Under the pieces are notes generated by a model. It ran no database searches, was not told the origin of the DNA, and saw nothing but the letters and a program-made list of their open reading frames with translations. From contig NC_087155.1 in the NCBI RefSeq assembly GCF_035594125.1, forward strand, positions 3,686,692 to 3,750,691: a stretch of DNA of 64,000 nucleotides, written 5' to 3'. Below are positions 41,064 through 53,576 of this stretch, piece by piece (the first letter of the stretch is position 1; each line of letters opens with the position of its first letter). This stretch comes from Scylla paramamosain (Eukaryota > Arthropoda > Malacostraca > Decapoda > Portunidae). Both the position numbers and the translations under genes were made by a program.

Positions 41064-41350
41064 CTTAATGCATAAAGCAATGAATGGTGCAAATCACCAT
41101 TTATATATCTAAACATAAATAATAAGATACATCTACTACATACACATTATTCACCCTTAGCAAGCTTATACTATCCAATATATTAACAGATAAATCTACA
41201 TTGGAACTAGCCTAAGAGATACTTTGAAACAACAACATTATCCTGGTACTGTTCTACTCTCTTTCCTAATTCCTAGTCTGGGCAACATGAAATACTCCCT
41301 CCATTTTCAATTTTTCTATAAAATTGATAATAATAACCTTCCAATAATTA

Positions 41351-41539
<189 letters not shown>

Positions 41540-42071
41540 TTACAGGATATGTAATTATGATATATAAGTAAATAGTATAAGTATCTACATTAAAAAACAT
41601 TGACAAAGATATTGAAAAGTTATCAAAAGCACTATTAAATTGAGGATGACATAAATATATAAATATTCAAAACATTAACTTCCAAAAACATTTCAATAAT
41701 CAATAAATACCAATGGGAATACAATATTCCATAAGTCTTGAATATCTTTACTTCTGAAGTTATAAATAAGTGAAAGGAACAAACAGATGGAAGTAATATG
41801 AATTTCTGTACCAAGGTGATCAGGTCAAACCCTAATCTTGACTTTCATACTACAGTTCTGACTTTTATTTCAAGATATTATCTAATCTGCAAAAAAAATA
41901 ATATGGAACAAGATGTGCCTTATGAGGTAGTCTGGTCTGCTGGCCAGATTTCAAAGGAATGTTATATGAAAAGCTCTTGTTCAACAAGTCTGCTGATGCT
42001 ATAAACACTAAGTACATCAAATTCATATTTATTTATTTTTTTTTTATTGGCAAGGTAGCAAATAAAAGTAC

Positions 42072-42226
42072 CTTGGACCTGGGCTAGGGTAGCAAGTGGT
42101 GACAGTAAAGGTGTCTTCTAGAGTGGATGCATCAAACACTGCCAGCTTCTCCAGGAAGGTTATAACAACAATATTCTTATTGGCTTGAATATCATGAACT
42201 GGATGCTTGAACTTTATGATTTTCAC
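42072..42226 (-). CDS. BCAS3: BCAS3 coding exon 4 (residues 179-230, split codon)
   Basis: Acceptor TTTTCAG and donor CCAAG|GTACTT give 155 nt, so the exon ends with two bases of a codon. The peptide VKIIKFKHPVHDIQANKN, then VITFLEKLAVFD and TTCYPSPGP, matches BCAS3 QFKTPIYDLHCNKR, EKIAAFD and TSCYPCPGP. The phase agrees with the single leading base of exon 5. Confidence 0.93.
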
Positions 42227-42334
42227 CTGAAAATTCAAGTCAAAATAAATAGTGCAGTAAAAAACAAGTTCTACTAAATAATGATTGATGTCCTGTCTGT
42301 GTGCTCCAAGTGCTCCAAAAACAAATGAATGAAA

Positions 42335-43190
42335 AAAAAAAAACTCACTGAAGATCCCAGTCCATACAGAGTTCAGTCCCAAAAGCAACTCAAGGATTAT
42401 ACAGAAAAGTATCTTGAAAGTCCCATCTTGAAAGAATTTAAACCGTAAGCAAGAAGTAATACAGAACCAGACACAGATTTTTAAAGTTTACTAAATGGGA
42501 TGAAACACTGAGAATATTGGTTAACTCTTGCATTAGGGAGCTTGACAAAATAGTGGTGAGAGAAAGTAAAGTAATGTGAAGCAAGACCATGAAAGTGGGA
42601 AGAGGCAGATAAATAACAAGATCAGAAAAGGAGTAAGCATGAATATAGTGATGAAAGACAGTATATACAATCTTGCTTCAAAGAGATAGACTGAAGACAA
42701 TCACTAACAAGAGAATTGATCTAACAAATACTTTTGATTCCACTCTGTTTAAGAGAATATAATGAGTGGAATCCTCCATATGTCTGAAATGTACTCCATA
42801 CATGGGCAGATAAGGCAACTTATAGAGTTTGCTACTGGAAGGGTAAGAAAAACTGATGGAGACAGCTCAGAATGCCTAACTTTATTTAAGTTATTTTAGC
42901 AAGAGATGTGATGTGAAATTCTCATTTTAGATTTTTTTTTAATAATGGACAAAACAAAGATGCTCAGTGTAGAAGAGGGAGACAGTTGAATGTCAAAGAA
43001 AAGAGGGGGACAGCAATCTGGAAGGTTGTGTTGTGTTGATAGATGTAGGAATTTGACTTTTGAGGTAAAGAACAACACTGAGTTTGCTCTATCCCAATCA
43101 GGAATTTTAGAAAAATCAGAAGTTAGGCATTCTGTGGCTTCTCTGTGGGAACTGTTCAATTCATAAAGAGTTGATGTCTAAGCAAAGACA
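42335..43190 (-). mobile_element. Family A copy A8, old and diverged
   Basis: Diverged but collinear with the 3' quarter of family A: 3' end features at 42340-42420, GGTTAACTCTTGCATTAG at 42518, TACTCCATACATGGGCAG at 42790 and NLPDCCPPLFF-type coding near 43000. More substitutions than other copies, so likely the oldest here. Confidence 0.85.
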
Positions 43191-43199
43191 TGAGTTGGT

Positions 43200-44267
43200 G
43201 AGCCAGTAGCCTCAAAAGGGCCACTAATTATATTGACTTCCCTATGTTTATGCAACAAGCTCTTTATCATATTATCAGCACACAACAACTGATGTAGTCA
43301 ATGAGGTTTGTAGCAAAAATGTACATAAGTATAACTGTTGCATTTTCCTGAAAAAAAAAAAAAAACAGATTGTTCAACATTTTGCAACACAGCAAGGATT
43401 TTTTCGCTTCTATAAAAACAGGTCAAGATGAATCCCTTCTGGCCCCAAAATTTATAAAATAACATTAAAAATAGTGTTACATGGAAATGTACAAATTTTT
43501 AGTATGTTAGTATGTCTCTTCAATATATATAAAAAAAATAAATAAATAAAAAAAATGCAGCAAAGCTCATCACTTCAGATTCAGGACAGAAGACATCCTC
43601 AGGTTGAGATGGGCTTGTTTCTGCTGCCAGCATGCTGCACTCAGTTAGGCATGGAGGAAAAAAGATTCAAGAGCTGTCTCCTAAAAAATGGTTAGATAGA
43701 TGCAATCTACTTTCAGTACATCAATGACAATGGAGATCAAGAGACAGATGCAGGTGGCATAGTATAACAGCATGTTTCAAATGCAAACTAATATAGCTCA
43801 GAGTTCATCTCTTAGTGAGGACTGTGTCTGGTCTGAGTTGCCTGGTGTATATTTCATGTGCAGTGCATTGCATGAAATTTACAACAAAAGACATACCAGT
43901 GCACTAAAAATTAATATATTTCTAAGACTTATTTTGTAAATTAAACATTTTTTAGAAGCCAACAGGAACTCATTTCTGCCTATTTTCCTAAATACGTTGA
44001 TAAAACCTTTTTGTATTCTAAGATAATGAAACACATGGCTTGATTTTCAAAGAAATACAACCACAGTTATCTTTTCACATCTAAATATTTGCTATGAACT
44101 TTCTTTACTATATAAATTTTGTGGACAGATACTTTGATGAAGAACTTCTTGTACAAACATCTGAAAGTTAAGTTAATCAAGGGCTTTATTCAGACCACTG
44201 GTGCAGTACAATGGCATTGCATATTAACAGAAAGCTTACAAAGTCGCCCATTAGTGGAAGTAAAATC
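43200..44267. other. BCAS3 intron 3, unassigned part
   Basis: No ORF or repeat family recognised. Confidence 0.45.
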
Positions 44268-44458
44268 CTAGAGGTACTTTTGCATTCTCTTCTACTGGAC
44301 CCATCGACAGTGGTAAAAGCTGCTTTTCATATTGGCAACGTCACATCTAGGAATGTGAAAATCTCTTGAATTTGACAAGAAAGGGTAGGCCCATGTCCCA
44401 CTCACTCCAAGGAGAGGTTCATTAGAAGGGGGAAGCCCTCCTCCTAGAAGGACCCCCC

Positions 44459-44461
<3 letters not shown>

Positions 44462-44536
<75 letters not shown>
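44462..44536. repeat. (CT)n microsatellite
   Basis: Left-arm counterpart of the GA tracts in the right arm. Confidence 0.98.
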
Positions 44537-44538
<2 letters not shown>

Positions 44539-44908
44539 TCTCCTTCATCATCTTCCTCATCAACATCATCATCATTACCTTCTTCTTTTTCTTCTTCTTC
44601 TCTTTTTTTCTTTTTCTTCTTGTTTTTGTTCCTCCTCCTGCTCCTCCTCCATATGGCTGTATCTCTCTTCCTTCACTTCTCTACAACTCATTGTTAAAAT
44701 TCTCATATTTAGGGCAATGTTTTTTTTTCCATGTTTTGTGGCAATATAGAAATGATACCATTAGTATTTTGATCTTGTTTGGTGATGTTTTACAATTTGG
44801 TGGCAGTAGTATTTAAAAGCATTGTGGCATTGAGGAAGGAAGTGGTGGTGTTGGTGGTGGTGGCAACTAATTATTTCATACCATTTTGCCAGGCCATTAC
44901 TTTCATTA

Positions 44909-44910
<2 letters not shown>

Positions 44911-44949
<39 letters not shown>

Positions 44950-44975
44950 AACACACACACACACACACACACACT
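44911..44975. repeat. (AC)n microsatellite
   Basis: About 65 bp of AC with one interruption. Confidence 0.97.
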
Positions 44976-45153
44976 CAATCACTCACTTACACACAGACAC
45001 ACACCTGCATTACCATTGTTACACATCGTAAAACACTACTGAAATTAGTGAAAAAAGTAACCAATAAGCAAACAGAAAGCAAGATTTCAATCTACCAAAC
45101 ATTAATTGGAGCTCCAACTCCCTCAGCGAAGATGTGGTGGTCATTCTACATTC

Positions 45154-45413
<260 letters not shown>

Positions 45414-45540
45414 AAATAACAAGTGATAATTATTTTAATCGTTCACTGCTATTCATCAGAGCTATCTTTAATATCAATGAATGCGATCATTATCACCATT
45501 TATCCTCCATTACTTTCATCAAACACACACACACACACAC

Positions 45541-45845
45541 ATACACAGGAATGGAAAACTTGGACAGAGAGGACCTCATGATACCAGATACAAGAGACAC
45601 AAGAGGACATGGAAGGAAATTGAAAAGGAGTGTTTGCAGAAGAGATATCAAGAAACACAGCTTCCCCAACAGAAATATAACATTGTGGAATGAACTTAAG
45701 GATGAGACTGTGTGTGCAAAAACAATTCATAAATTTAAAGAAAATCTAGATAAAAGTCAATATGGAGATAAAACGGCACAAGCCTAGTGTGGCTCTTGTC
45801 CTGTATTTCACAACTAGGTAAACAACTAGGTAAATGCACACACAC
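45541..45845 (+). mobile_element. L2/CR1-like 3' terminal fragment
   Basis: A C-terminal coding remnant with KLKRSVCRRDIKKHSFPNRN and TLWNELKDETVCAKTIHKFK, then a stop and a tail of repeated AACTAGGTAA units. The same C-terminal layout as at 16941, but a different subfamily by its tail. Confidence 0.8.
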
Positions 45846-45895
45846 ACACACACACTAATAATAATTATCATAATAATATTAATAATAACTGTGAC

Positions 45896-46027
<132 letters not shown>

Positions 46028-46414
46028 GGGGGTCCTTCTAGGAGGAGGGCTTCCCCCTTCTAATGAGCCAAGAACTCCACCCTATAGATATAACTTTATG
46101 TGGCGGTCATAACTTACTACAGGCCTAACTAAGTGGGTGGAATGGCGAGATATAATTAGCTGCAACCACCACCAACATTACCATTTCTTTCTTCAATGCC
46201 ACAACACCTACAAACACTACAGCCACCATCAGTTAATTGCTTCAAGTTGTAAAACATCACCAAACAAGATCGAAATACTAATGGTATCATTTCTATAATG
46301 CCACAAAACATGGGAAAAAAATCACTCCCTTGAATGTGAGATTTTTAACAATGAGCAGCAAGGAAGTGGGGGAAAGGAGACAGAGCCATATGGAGGAGGA
46401 AGAGGAGGTGAAGG

Positions 46415-46635
<221 letters not shown>

Positions 46636-46860
46636 GAAGAGGAGCGAAACCCTCCTGGGAGTGAGACTGGCCAAACCTTTTTTGTCAAATCCAAGGGATT
46701 TTCATATTCCTAGATGTGACACTGCTGATACAAAAAAAAATAGTTTTACTAGCAGTGAGGGGTCCAGCAAAAGAGGATGTGATAGTACCTCTGCTTAGAG
46801 GAATCCTGAGGAGAAATTAGAGTGATAAGGCAAAATACAAATATGAGCTTATGGTTAAAG

Positions 46861-49106
46861 ATGTTAGGACCATACCATCTGTGTCCTTAGACTCTGACCA
46901 CAGGTTGGTGGTGGCTAAATTGAAAATTGTAAAACCAAAGGAAAAGTCAAGAAAAAGCAAAAGAGATTCAAACTGGAAAACCTCAAGGATGAAGAGAAGA
47001 AGCAAGCACTGCGGCAACTGGTAACATTACGAAAACCAACCGAACTGGAATTGGAAGAAATGAACATAGAAGAACAATGGAATAAATTCAAGAACACTGT
47101 GTATGGGGCAGCTGAGGAGACAGTTGGTATTAAAATCAAATATGGAACCAAAAAGAAAAGTACTGCATGGTGGACTTATGATGTTAAGGAAGCAGTCAAA
47201 GAAAAACCAAGATCTTTCAGAAAATGGATGAAAACAAGAAACATTGAAGATAGAGAAGATTACGTAGATAAACGAAACAGTGCAGAAGCAACCAAAAGAG
47301 CAGCCAAGGAGGACATGTGGATCAAGATTGGTCAAGATCTAGAGAGAGACGTAGAAGGAACAAGAAAATTATTGTATAGCATGGCTAAGAACTATAGGAA
47401 AGGAAATAACAAATCAACATATGCAATAATGAACAAAACAGGAGAACTACTAACAAAACCACAGGAGATTGAAGAAAGATGGAGAGAATACTTCCAAGAA
47501 CTTCTAAATGTGGAGGATGTGGAAGTGGATGAAGAGCAGAATCTAGATATACAGGAGGAACAAGGAGAGAACCCAAATGAGATCAGTACAGAGGAAGTGA
47601 AGAAGGCACTAAAGAAGATGAGAAGCGGCAAAGCCCCAGGGGACGACGAGCTCCCTATAGAGCTATTTAAAGCTGCTGGGGAAGAATGTGTAGAGTGGAT
47701 GAGGTACATTTTCAGTAATGCGTGGAAAGAGGAGAAAGTGCCCCATGACTGGCACAAAGCAATAGTATGTCCAATATATAAGAAAGGCAGTAAAACAGAT
47801 TGTGCAAATTATAGAGGTATATCCCTGTTATCTCATGTTGAAAAATTGTATGAAAGAATAGTTGAGAAAAGATTAAGAACCTGTGTCGAGGAGAAACTAG
47901 GAATATGGCAGTATGGTTTCAGGCCCAATAGGAGCATGACAGATCTAGTGTTCACTTTAAAGATGATAATGGAGAAGAATTGGGAGTGGAGCATTGATAA
48001 ATATGTGGCTTTTATAGATCTGGAAAAAGCCTGTGATAGAATTAGAAGAGATTGCTTGTGGAGAGTCTTACAACATCAAGACTACAGCATAAACTCTAAA
48101 CTGATACGAGTAATTAAGAGTATATATAAGAACACGGAGAGCAGAGTCAAGAACAGAGAGCTGGAGAGTGAATGGTTTAGCATTAAGACAGGAGTGAGAC
48201 AAGGGGGAGTGCTCTCTCCTTTGCTATTCATTATATACATGGACAGATGCCTGAAGGAAGTGTGTGTAAGGGAGGATAAAGAGATCACGCTGGCCTATGC
48301 AGACGATGTCGCTGTCGTGACAGGAAGCCAACAAGATCTTCAAGAGGCCATGACAAGATGGAATGATGTCTTAAATAGGGAAGGAATGAGAATGAACAAA
48401 CAAAAAACAGAAATAATGAAAGTTGGCAGAATAAAGGAGGAATGTAATATTTACATAGAAAACATTAAACTGAAGCAGACCGACAAATTTTGTTATCTGG
48501 GAGTACTTTTCGACGAGGAAAACAGACAGAATATAGAAATTTTAAATAGAATACAGAAGTACAATGCAAATGTCAGTGCACTGTATCCCATACTTAAAGA
48601 TAAGAATATTCCAACAAAAGCTAAAACCATAATATTTACAACAATACTAAGACCAGTACTTCTATATGGGTCAGAAACTTGGACACTGACAACAAGAACA
48701 TCTTCACAAATACAAGCAGCAGAAATGAGAGTTCTGAGAATGATCCGAGGTGTGACCAGACTTGATAGAATTAGAAATGAAGAAACCAGAGAGAGATTAG
48801 GGATAACATCTGTACTGAAGATAATTGAAAAGAACAAAATGAGATGGTATGGACATGTCCAAAGAATGGAAGATACAAGATACACAAGGAAGTTTCTGGA
48901 ATGGGTTCCTCTAGGCAGGAGGCCGGTGGGACGACCTAGGAAGCAATGGATGCAGGGGGTTGAAGAAGCTGCTGAACGAAGAGGAAGAAATCTACAAGAA
49001 ATAACCAGAGATGAGGATTTCATGGATAGAGACCTTTGGAGAAGATTCGTAGAGGCCGGACACTGACAGGCATTGCCTACCTTGCGTCTGGTGAGAAAGG
49101 TGAGAA
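46861..49106 (+). mobile_element. RTE-like non-LTR retrotransposon, 5'-truncated, with TSD
   Basis: The 15-bp sequence AGCTTATGGTTAAAG occurs at 46846-46860 and 49107-49121, a perfect target duplication. The element begins within the end of an endonuclease (RTIPSVSLDSDHRLVVAKLK), then a frameshift, then an intact RT ORF. It ends in GTGAGAAAG-type repeats, a short-repeat tail usual for RTE. It has no poly(A). Confidence 0.92.
47051..49066 (+). CDS. RTE-clade reverse transcriptase, 671 codons, N-terminally truncated
   Basis: An intact ORF from the basic linker (STAWWTYDVKEAV) through RT: KKMRSGKAPGDDELPIELFK, YRGISLLSHVEKLYERIV, YGFRPNRSMTDLVF, FIDLEKACDRIRRD, GVRQGGVLSP from residue 381 and YADD at 416-419. 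The C-terminal region has LYGSETWTLTTRTSSQ, MRWYGHVQRMED and a basic GRRPVGRPRKQW. The endonuclease is nearly all missing, so this copy cannot move alone. The reading frame continues upstream of the first Met but shifts against the endonuclease remnant. The intact RT suggests recent insertion. Confidence 0.93.
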   Translation: MEEMNIEEQWNKFKNTVYGAAEETVGIKIKYGTKKKSTAWWTYDVKEAVKEKPRSFRKWMKTRNIEDREDYVDKRNSAEATKRAAKEDMWIKIGQDLERDVEGTRKLLYSMAKNYRKGNNKSTYAIMNKTGELLTKPQEIEERWREYFQELLNVEDVEVDEEQNLDIQEEQGENPNEISTEEVKKALKKMRSGKAPGDDELPIELFKAAGEECVEWMRYIFSNAWKEEKVPHDWHKAIVCPIYKKGSKTDCANYRGISLLSHVEKLYERIVEKRLRTCVEEKLGIWQYGFRPNRSMTDLVFTLKMIMEKNWEWSIDKYVAFIDLEKACDRIRRDCLWRVLQHQDYSINSKLIRVIKSIYKNTESRVKNRELESEWFSIKTGVRQGGVLSPLLFIIYMDRCLKEVCVREDKEITLAYADDVAVVTGSQQDLQEAMTRWNDVLNREGMRMNKQKTEIMKVGRIKEECNIYIENIKLKQTDKFCYLGVLFDEENRQNIEILNRIQKYNANVSALYPILKDKNIPTKAKTIIFTTILRPVLLYGSETWTLTTRTSSQIQAAEMRVLRMIRGVTRLDRIRNEETRERLGITSVLKIIEKNKMRWYGHVQRMEDTRYTRKFLEWVPLGRRPVGRPRKQWMQGVEEAAERRGRNLQEITRDEDFMDRDLWRRFVEAGH

Positions 49107-49450
49107 AGCTTATGGTTAAAGAAGCTCAACAAAGAGGACTGAGAGACAGAAAAAGCAGAAGGATTAGATGTTAGGAAAAAGTCAAGAATCAAGTTATGGT
49201 CTAGAATGTATCTCCAAGTCAGTCAGGGATACCGGGTGCACTAACTGCTCTAGGTCATTGTAGATAGCAAAATTGTGGTTAGTTTGCCAGGTTGGTCAGC
49301 GAAGGGAGATGAAAGCTGAAGCTGGCAGTAAACATTACATGTGCTCCACTTTGTAAATGAAATAGTCACAGAATTTTCCACAATTAGAGAAGCTATATGA
49401 GAAATATACAACACAGATGAATTTAGCCTGAGTGACTATGAAAACTGTCC

Positions 49451-49612
49451 AAGCTGTGCAACTCATCCCTGTGAAGTAAAGGCAGGAGTAATTTATCCAT
49501 TCTGTTGGAGGCCAAAGGGCTAAGAGAGTACTGTGAATGAATGTAAATGTGAAAGTTGAGTACCTTGTCTTGGCTACCCACCTTTTTTGAGGGAGACAGC
49601 CTTGTTATATGT
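49451..49612 (+). mobile_element. RTE-type 3'UTR fragment inserted in A9
   Basis: GTACCTTGTCTTGGCTACCC and GAGGGAGACAGCCTTGTTAT match the 3'UTR of the RTE element at 12302-12400 (opposite strand). The family A sequence resumes on both sides, with a short TGACT shared at the borders. Confidence 0.7.
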
Positions 49613-49928
49613 ATGTATGACTCTGAAGGCTAAACCAGATAGTAGAAAATTTAGAAGATTCAAAAGTGTGGACACAAGAGTACATTAACTCAATGCACAA
49701 TTGTACACAACATTCAGCTTTGGATTGAACAAAGTAGGAGTAGGATGGACAAAGTAGGAGGGGACATAAAAGGTGTTGCTCTCATTAGCCACACGCACCT
49801 GTATTTAAGTGAGGAAATGATGAGGAGAGGTGATGTTCTCCCACAGATTGAAAATAAAATCTAAGACCACAAATATTGCGAAGTTATTGAAAAAATAACA
49901 CAAGAGCATTATGTTATTACTGAGTTAC

Positions 49929-50144
49929 CTGTTCTCCTGTCTTTAGTGAGATGAAAGAAACCGAACAGAAGTGAGGGCCTGGGCCAGCAGTATCACAGAG
50001 GGCAATTATGGGCCGCTTAAGGGAGTAATGGTCCACACTGCTGGCTGAGGTAACAGGTGTCGGCAGTACCTTCAGGACGCGCACTGCTCCCTGCCGCCAT
50101 GACAACACTTCCACAGCCTCACCATTGACAGGTATCACCCAGGC
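49929..50144 (-). CDS. BCAS3: BCAS3 coding exon 3 (residues 107-178)
   Basis: Acceptor TCTATAG and donor ACAG|GTAACT delimit 216 nt in phase 0. The peptide begins AWVIPVNGEAVEVLSWRQG, includes VRVLKVLPTP and KRPIIALCD, and ends SVSFISLKTGEQ. It matches the BCAS3 block with IPISGEAQELFSVRHGP, RAARILPAP, KRPLLGVC and DLYSLRTGE. The acceptor region is duplicated about 70 bp upstream in the intron; see findings. Confidence 0.93.
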
Positions 50145-50280
50145 CTATAGACAAAATACACAATGTCAGCATATACATTCATAAGCTACACTCATGTGAT
50201 ACAATTACTCAGGCCTATAAACACATACACAATGTCATCATATATGTTCATAAGTAACACTCATGTGACAAGAGTACTAT
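50141..50280. repeat. 70-bp tandem duplication at exon 3 acceptor
   Basis: AGGCCTATA plus about 60 bp starts at 50141 and again at 50211. It duplicates the exon 3 acceptor on the BCAS3 strand. The upstream copy would read GCC TGA, a stop. Confidence 0.85.
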
Positions 50281-50504
50281 GTTACATTTTTTACATGATT
50301 TGACGATGTGTGTATGTTGGCTGTAACCGATGGAAAATTAGATAAGGACAAGAAAAAGCAACAGCTGCCTTTTAAGCTGGTAATGTTCATGAGATAGTTG
50401 TGTAAAGGCAAATTTGTTATTGAAAGAAGTGAGAACAAGCAGATCATGTTGATTTAATAATACACCTAGTCCTCATTATGTGTGGAGGTTAGGTTCTGCA
50501 ACCC

Positions 50505-51420
50505 TTACATACAGTGCCCATCAGTAAAAGTTTCACCCCTCGTTGAAGTCACAAAAATACAGACTGTGTGAACATATTCAATGAACAACATGAAAATGTG
50601 CATGGTTACTCAAACAGCTATTTACTTCTTAATCTTCTGAATGCACAAGAGGACAGAGTCACAAAGCTTTTTCAGGAGGTCACTGTTGAGGGTCTTCCAG
50701 GACTCCCAAATCCCCACCTCCAACCTCAGTATACTGGATGTATCAACCCCCAGCAGCCAATATTTTATAATCCCCCCCCACATTCTCAAAAAGAGAAGGG
50801 TCTAGAGAATTACCTGGCCAATTCTTTATAAACTCAACTAAGCAGTCACAAAGGGGGATGTATCAACCCTCTGCAGCCAATATTTTATAATCCCCCACAC
50901 ATTCTCAAAAAGAGAAGGGTCTAGAGAATTACCTGGCCAATTCTTTATAAACTCAACTAAGCAGTCACAAAGCCAGTTGATGATGAGCCAGGCCTAGTGG
51001 CAAGGGGTGTTATCATGCTATAAAATGTTGGTCCCATTCTTCTCAAATGTAGTCTCCAGATGGTCATTCATGATTGTGTAGTAAGCACTGCCATATATCA
51101 GTTTCATTCCTGAGAAGAATTGCAAGTTCACTGAGGCCACCATACCCGAGTAAGCACCATACCATGCAGGGTATTTTACAGTGCAGGCAAAATGCTTATT
51201 GCTGAAGGTGCCTCTGCTGCACCAAACTTTTATTGGATTGCTGTCAATCACCTCAAATATCACTCCATCTATCCAGAACACTTTTCACCACTGCTCTAAG
51301 CTCCAATCTCCTTATTTTACAGCAAAATTAACCCATTTCTTCCTTTGCAGCATCATATTGAGGGGCTTCTTATAGTATGACTTTCTTGTAACCAGTTGTT
51401 GTGGAGGCAGCATTGTATGA
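50505..51420 (-). mobile_element. Tc1-like transposase remnant, DDE half
   Basis: The minus strand reads SYYKKPLNMMLQRKKWVNFA, VFWIDGVIFEVIDSNPIKVW, AYSGMVASVNLQFFSGMKLI and EFIKNWPGNSLDPSLFENV, then WESWKTLNSDLLKKLCDSV. The second and third catalytic regions of the Tc1 DDE transposase are recognisable. The end CAGTGCCCATCAGTAAAAGT at 50512 looks like a terminal inverted repeat. Confidence 0.85.
50735..50972. repeat. 119-bp tandem duplication within Tc1 remnant
   Basis: GCAGCCAATATTTTATAATC and the following WPGNS-coding block are repeated at about 119-bp spacing. Confidence 0.88.
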
Positions 51421-53355
51421 TCAAGACAGAGGCCTTGTTGAGAAGCAAATGATTATTCTCCTTTACTTGTCTTGCTACTAAGGTGGGATTTGCTTCCACC
51501 TAACTCTTTACAATACCAAGGGTTAAGAGACAGACTATAGAGTGAGCCCCTTCCCCATGGGAATGGGACAGTATTTTCTGGATGCCTGACATCATGTACA
51601 GTATGTCACACGTGGATCACTCATTACTACGAGTGGTATCACAGATAGTAAGAATAAATACATACATGTTATGTATTGTATATGTATTTCTGCATATAAA
51701 CCACTTGTTAGCCACATTAGTCACACCAGCTTTCATGAAAGAAAGGGAGAGAGAAAGGCCAGCAATGGCACTGCCACATTGCAAAAAACAAACAAACAAA
51801 TTATTGGAGTTTCATTGTTGTGTTGGATGCAATAGCACTGCACCATTGCACCATGGTGTCAAGCAGGACGTGAGGACAAAACACAAATAAACACAGGTTT
51901 ATAGGTGATGGAACAGCACCACCACACTGCTACATTACACCAGATGTGTGGACAAAACACGCATGCTCACACAATTATAAGCCATGCAGATGGAATAAAT
52001 AAACATTTTCCAGTGCTTTCAATATCCCAAGTTTCATAACCCTCTGGTTTAGTGCTATGCCTAGAAGAGAAAGCAACCGCAACATTCAAGAGGGTACTGT
52101 ACCTCGCCATCAGATGCTGCACAAATCACTGATTTAAGCTGGATTGCAGAATAATTTTGTAGTTTTTAGCATTAATCTGTGATACTTAATCACTCTCATA
52201 GTATTATTGTGGCCAGTATGAGGCTTTAACATACTGCGCTGGAAAATATGGTGCCATTCAGCACTGCATACAAAAATCCCAGTATAATGAAGAGACAGTT
52301 TCCCTAAGACTTAGTACCCATTTAAAATTTTTCCCAGTGTACAAAGAGAGTGAGAGACACAGAAAAAAGGAAAAACTGAAAAAAAAAGGAGGAGAGGATG
52401 GTACAAACTATGGAGCATACAAGATGGGAGTTATAGAGATATTCCCTCTAAGCCTTGAAAAATCTTCCTCAAAGCTTTCCCAGAGTACAAAGGTATAAGT
52501 GAGAAAAAAAAAAAAGATAAAGGCAGAGAGTGTGAAGCACAAAAGGAGATAGTTAAAAATCCTGTTTAGTAGTCTGTAAAAGCATGAATTTTTCTCACAT
52601 AATGAGAATACTTAGTACATTTATGATCACATAAATGTGAATCCACATAATCAAAGTCTGCACATAACAAAAACTAAGTGTAAGGAGAAAATGAGAATGA
52701 AAAAATGAGATCTGTTAAATTTTTTATGAGGAACAAGGTAAAGTAGCAGTAAGTAAATTAAACAAAACTTCAGATGAGAAAATAAGAATGCTGACAATAC
52801 AGAACATTAATTAGCTAAATAATTATGAGAGGGAGAGACTTCTATTCATGTGGAGAAAAGAGCAGAGTGATGAGGAGGAAAGTGTAGTGATGTAAGACTC
52901 ACAAGTTACTTGTTCAGGTCAAACGATTCCTTTCACTGAATCGGGTGTACTGAGTCACCGTTTACATTAACTTGTTCGCTTGGTATTTGTTTAAATCTTA
53001 GCATTATACATATGTCAGTGGTATGCACACTGGATGTATCAAGTGCTAATGAGCACTAGTATGAACGGTGGTATGGGCACACACCACCCACCACTCATAC
53101 CACAGGACTACTGGCTGTTCAATGACCAGCAGCTCTTGACAGGCTATGAGTTCCAGCCTAAAGTTACAGAACTGAGTAGTACATATTTGCAAGTGCATTA
53201 GGTACACTTTTCTTGAAAAAAAGTATCTGATAATTATTATGTGTGTAATGCGGCCATAGTACAGACGCCTAGGCCTGTAAGCCTATGCCTATAGGTGTGG
53301 AGTTGAAGCAGTAGTATACTAAGCACAAATAGTTACTAATAATATTACTACTAAT

Positions 53356-53360
<5 letters not shown>
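51421..53360. other. BCAS3 intron 2, unassigned part
   Basis: No gene seen. Imperfect copies of a motif around CACCAGATGTGTGGACAAAA occur at 51850-51960 and again at 54200. Confidence 0.4.
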
Positions 53361-53435
<75 letters not shown>

Positions 53436-53499
53436 TCCCTTCCCTTCCCTTCCCTTCTCCCCCATCCATGCCCTCCTCTCCCTTTCCTCCTTCCCTCCC

Positions 53500-53573
<74 letters not shown>
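53361..53573. repeat. Two (CT)n microsatellites
   Basis: CT at 53361-53433 and 53504-53573, joined by C/T-rich sequence. Confidence 0.98.

Positions 53574-53576
<3 letters not shown>

Larger units (their letters stand above)
46801..49745 (-). mobile_element. Family A copy A9, endonuclease region, split by two insertions
   Basis: Family A endonuclease sequence at 46801-46860 (ATCCTGAGGAGAAATTAGAG) resumes at 49107-49450 and again at 49613-49745 (GAAAATTTAGAAGATTC, ACATTCAGCTTTGGATTGAA). The gaps hold an RTE-like element and an RTE 3'UTR fragment. Confidence 0.85.

Noticed and set aside
47392..47757. Minus-strand open frames over the RTE RT ORF
   Set aside because: Shadows of the plus-strand RT coding sequence, Ser/Leu-rich and without motifs.
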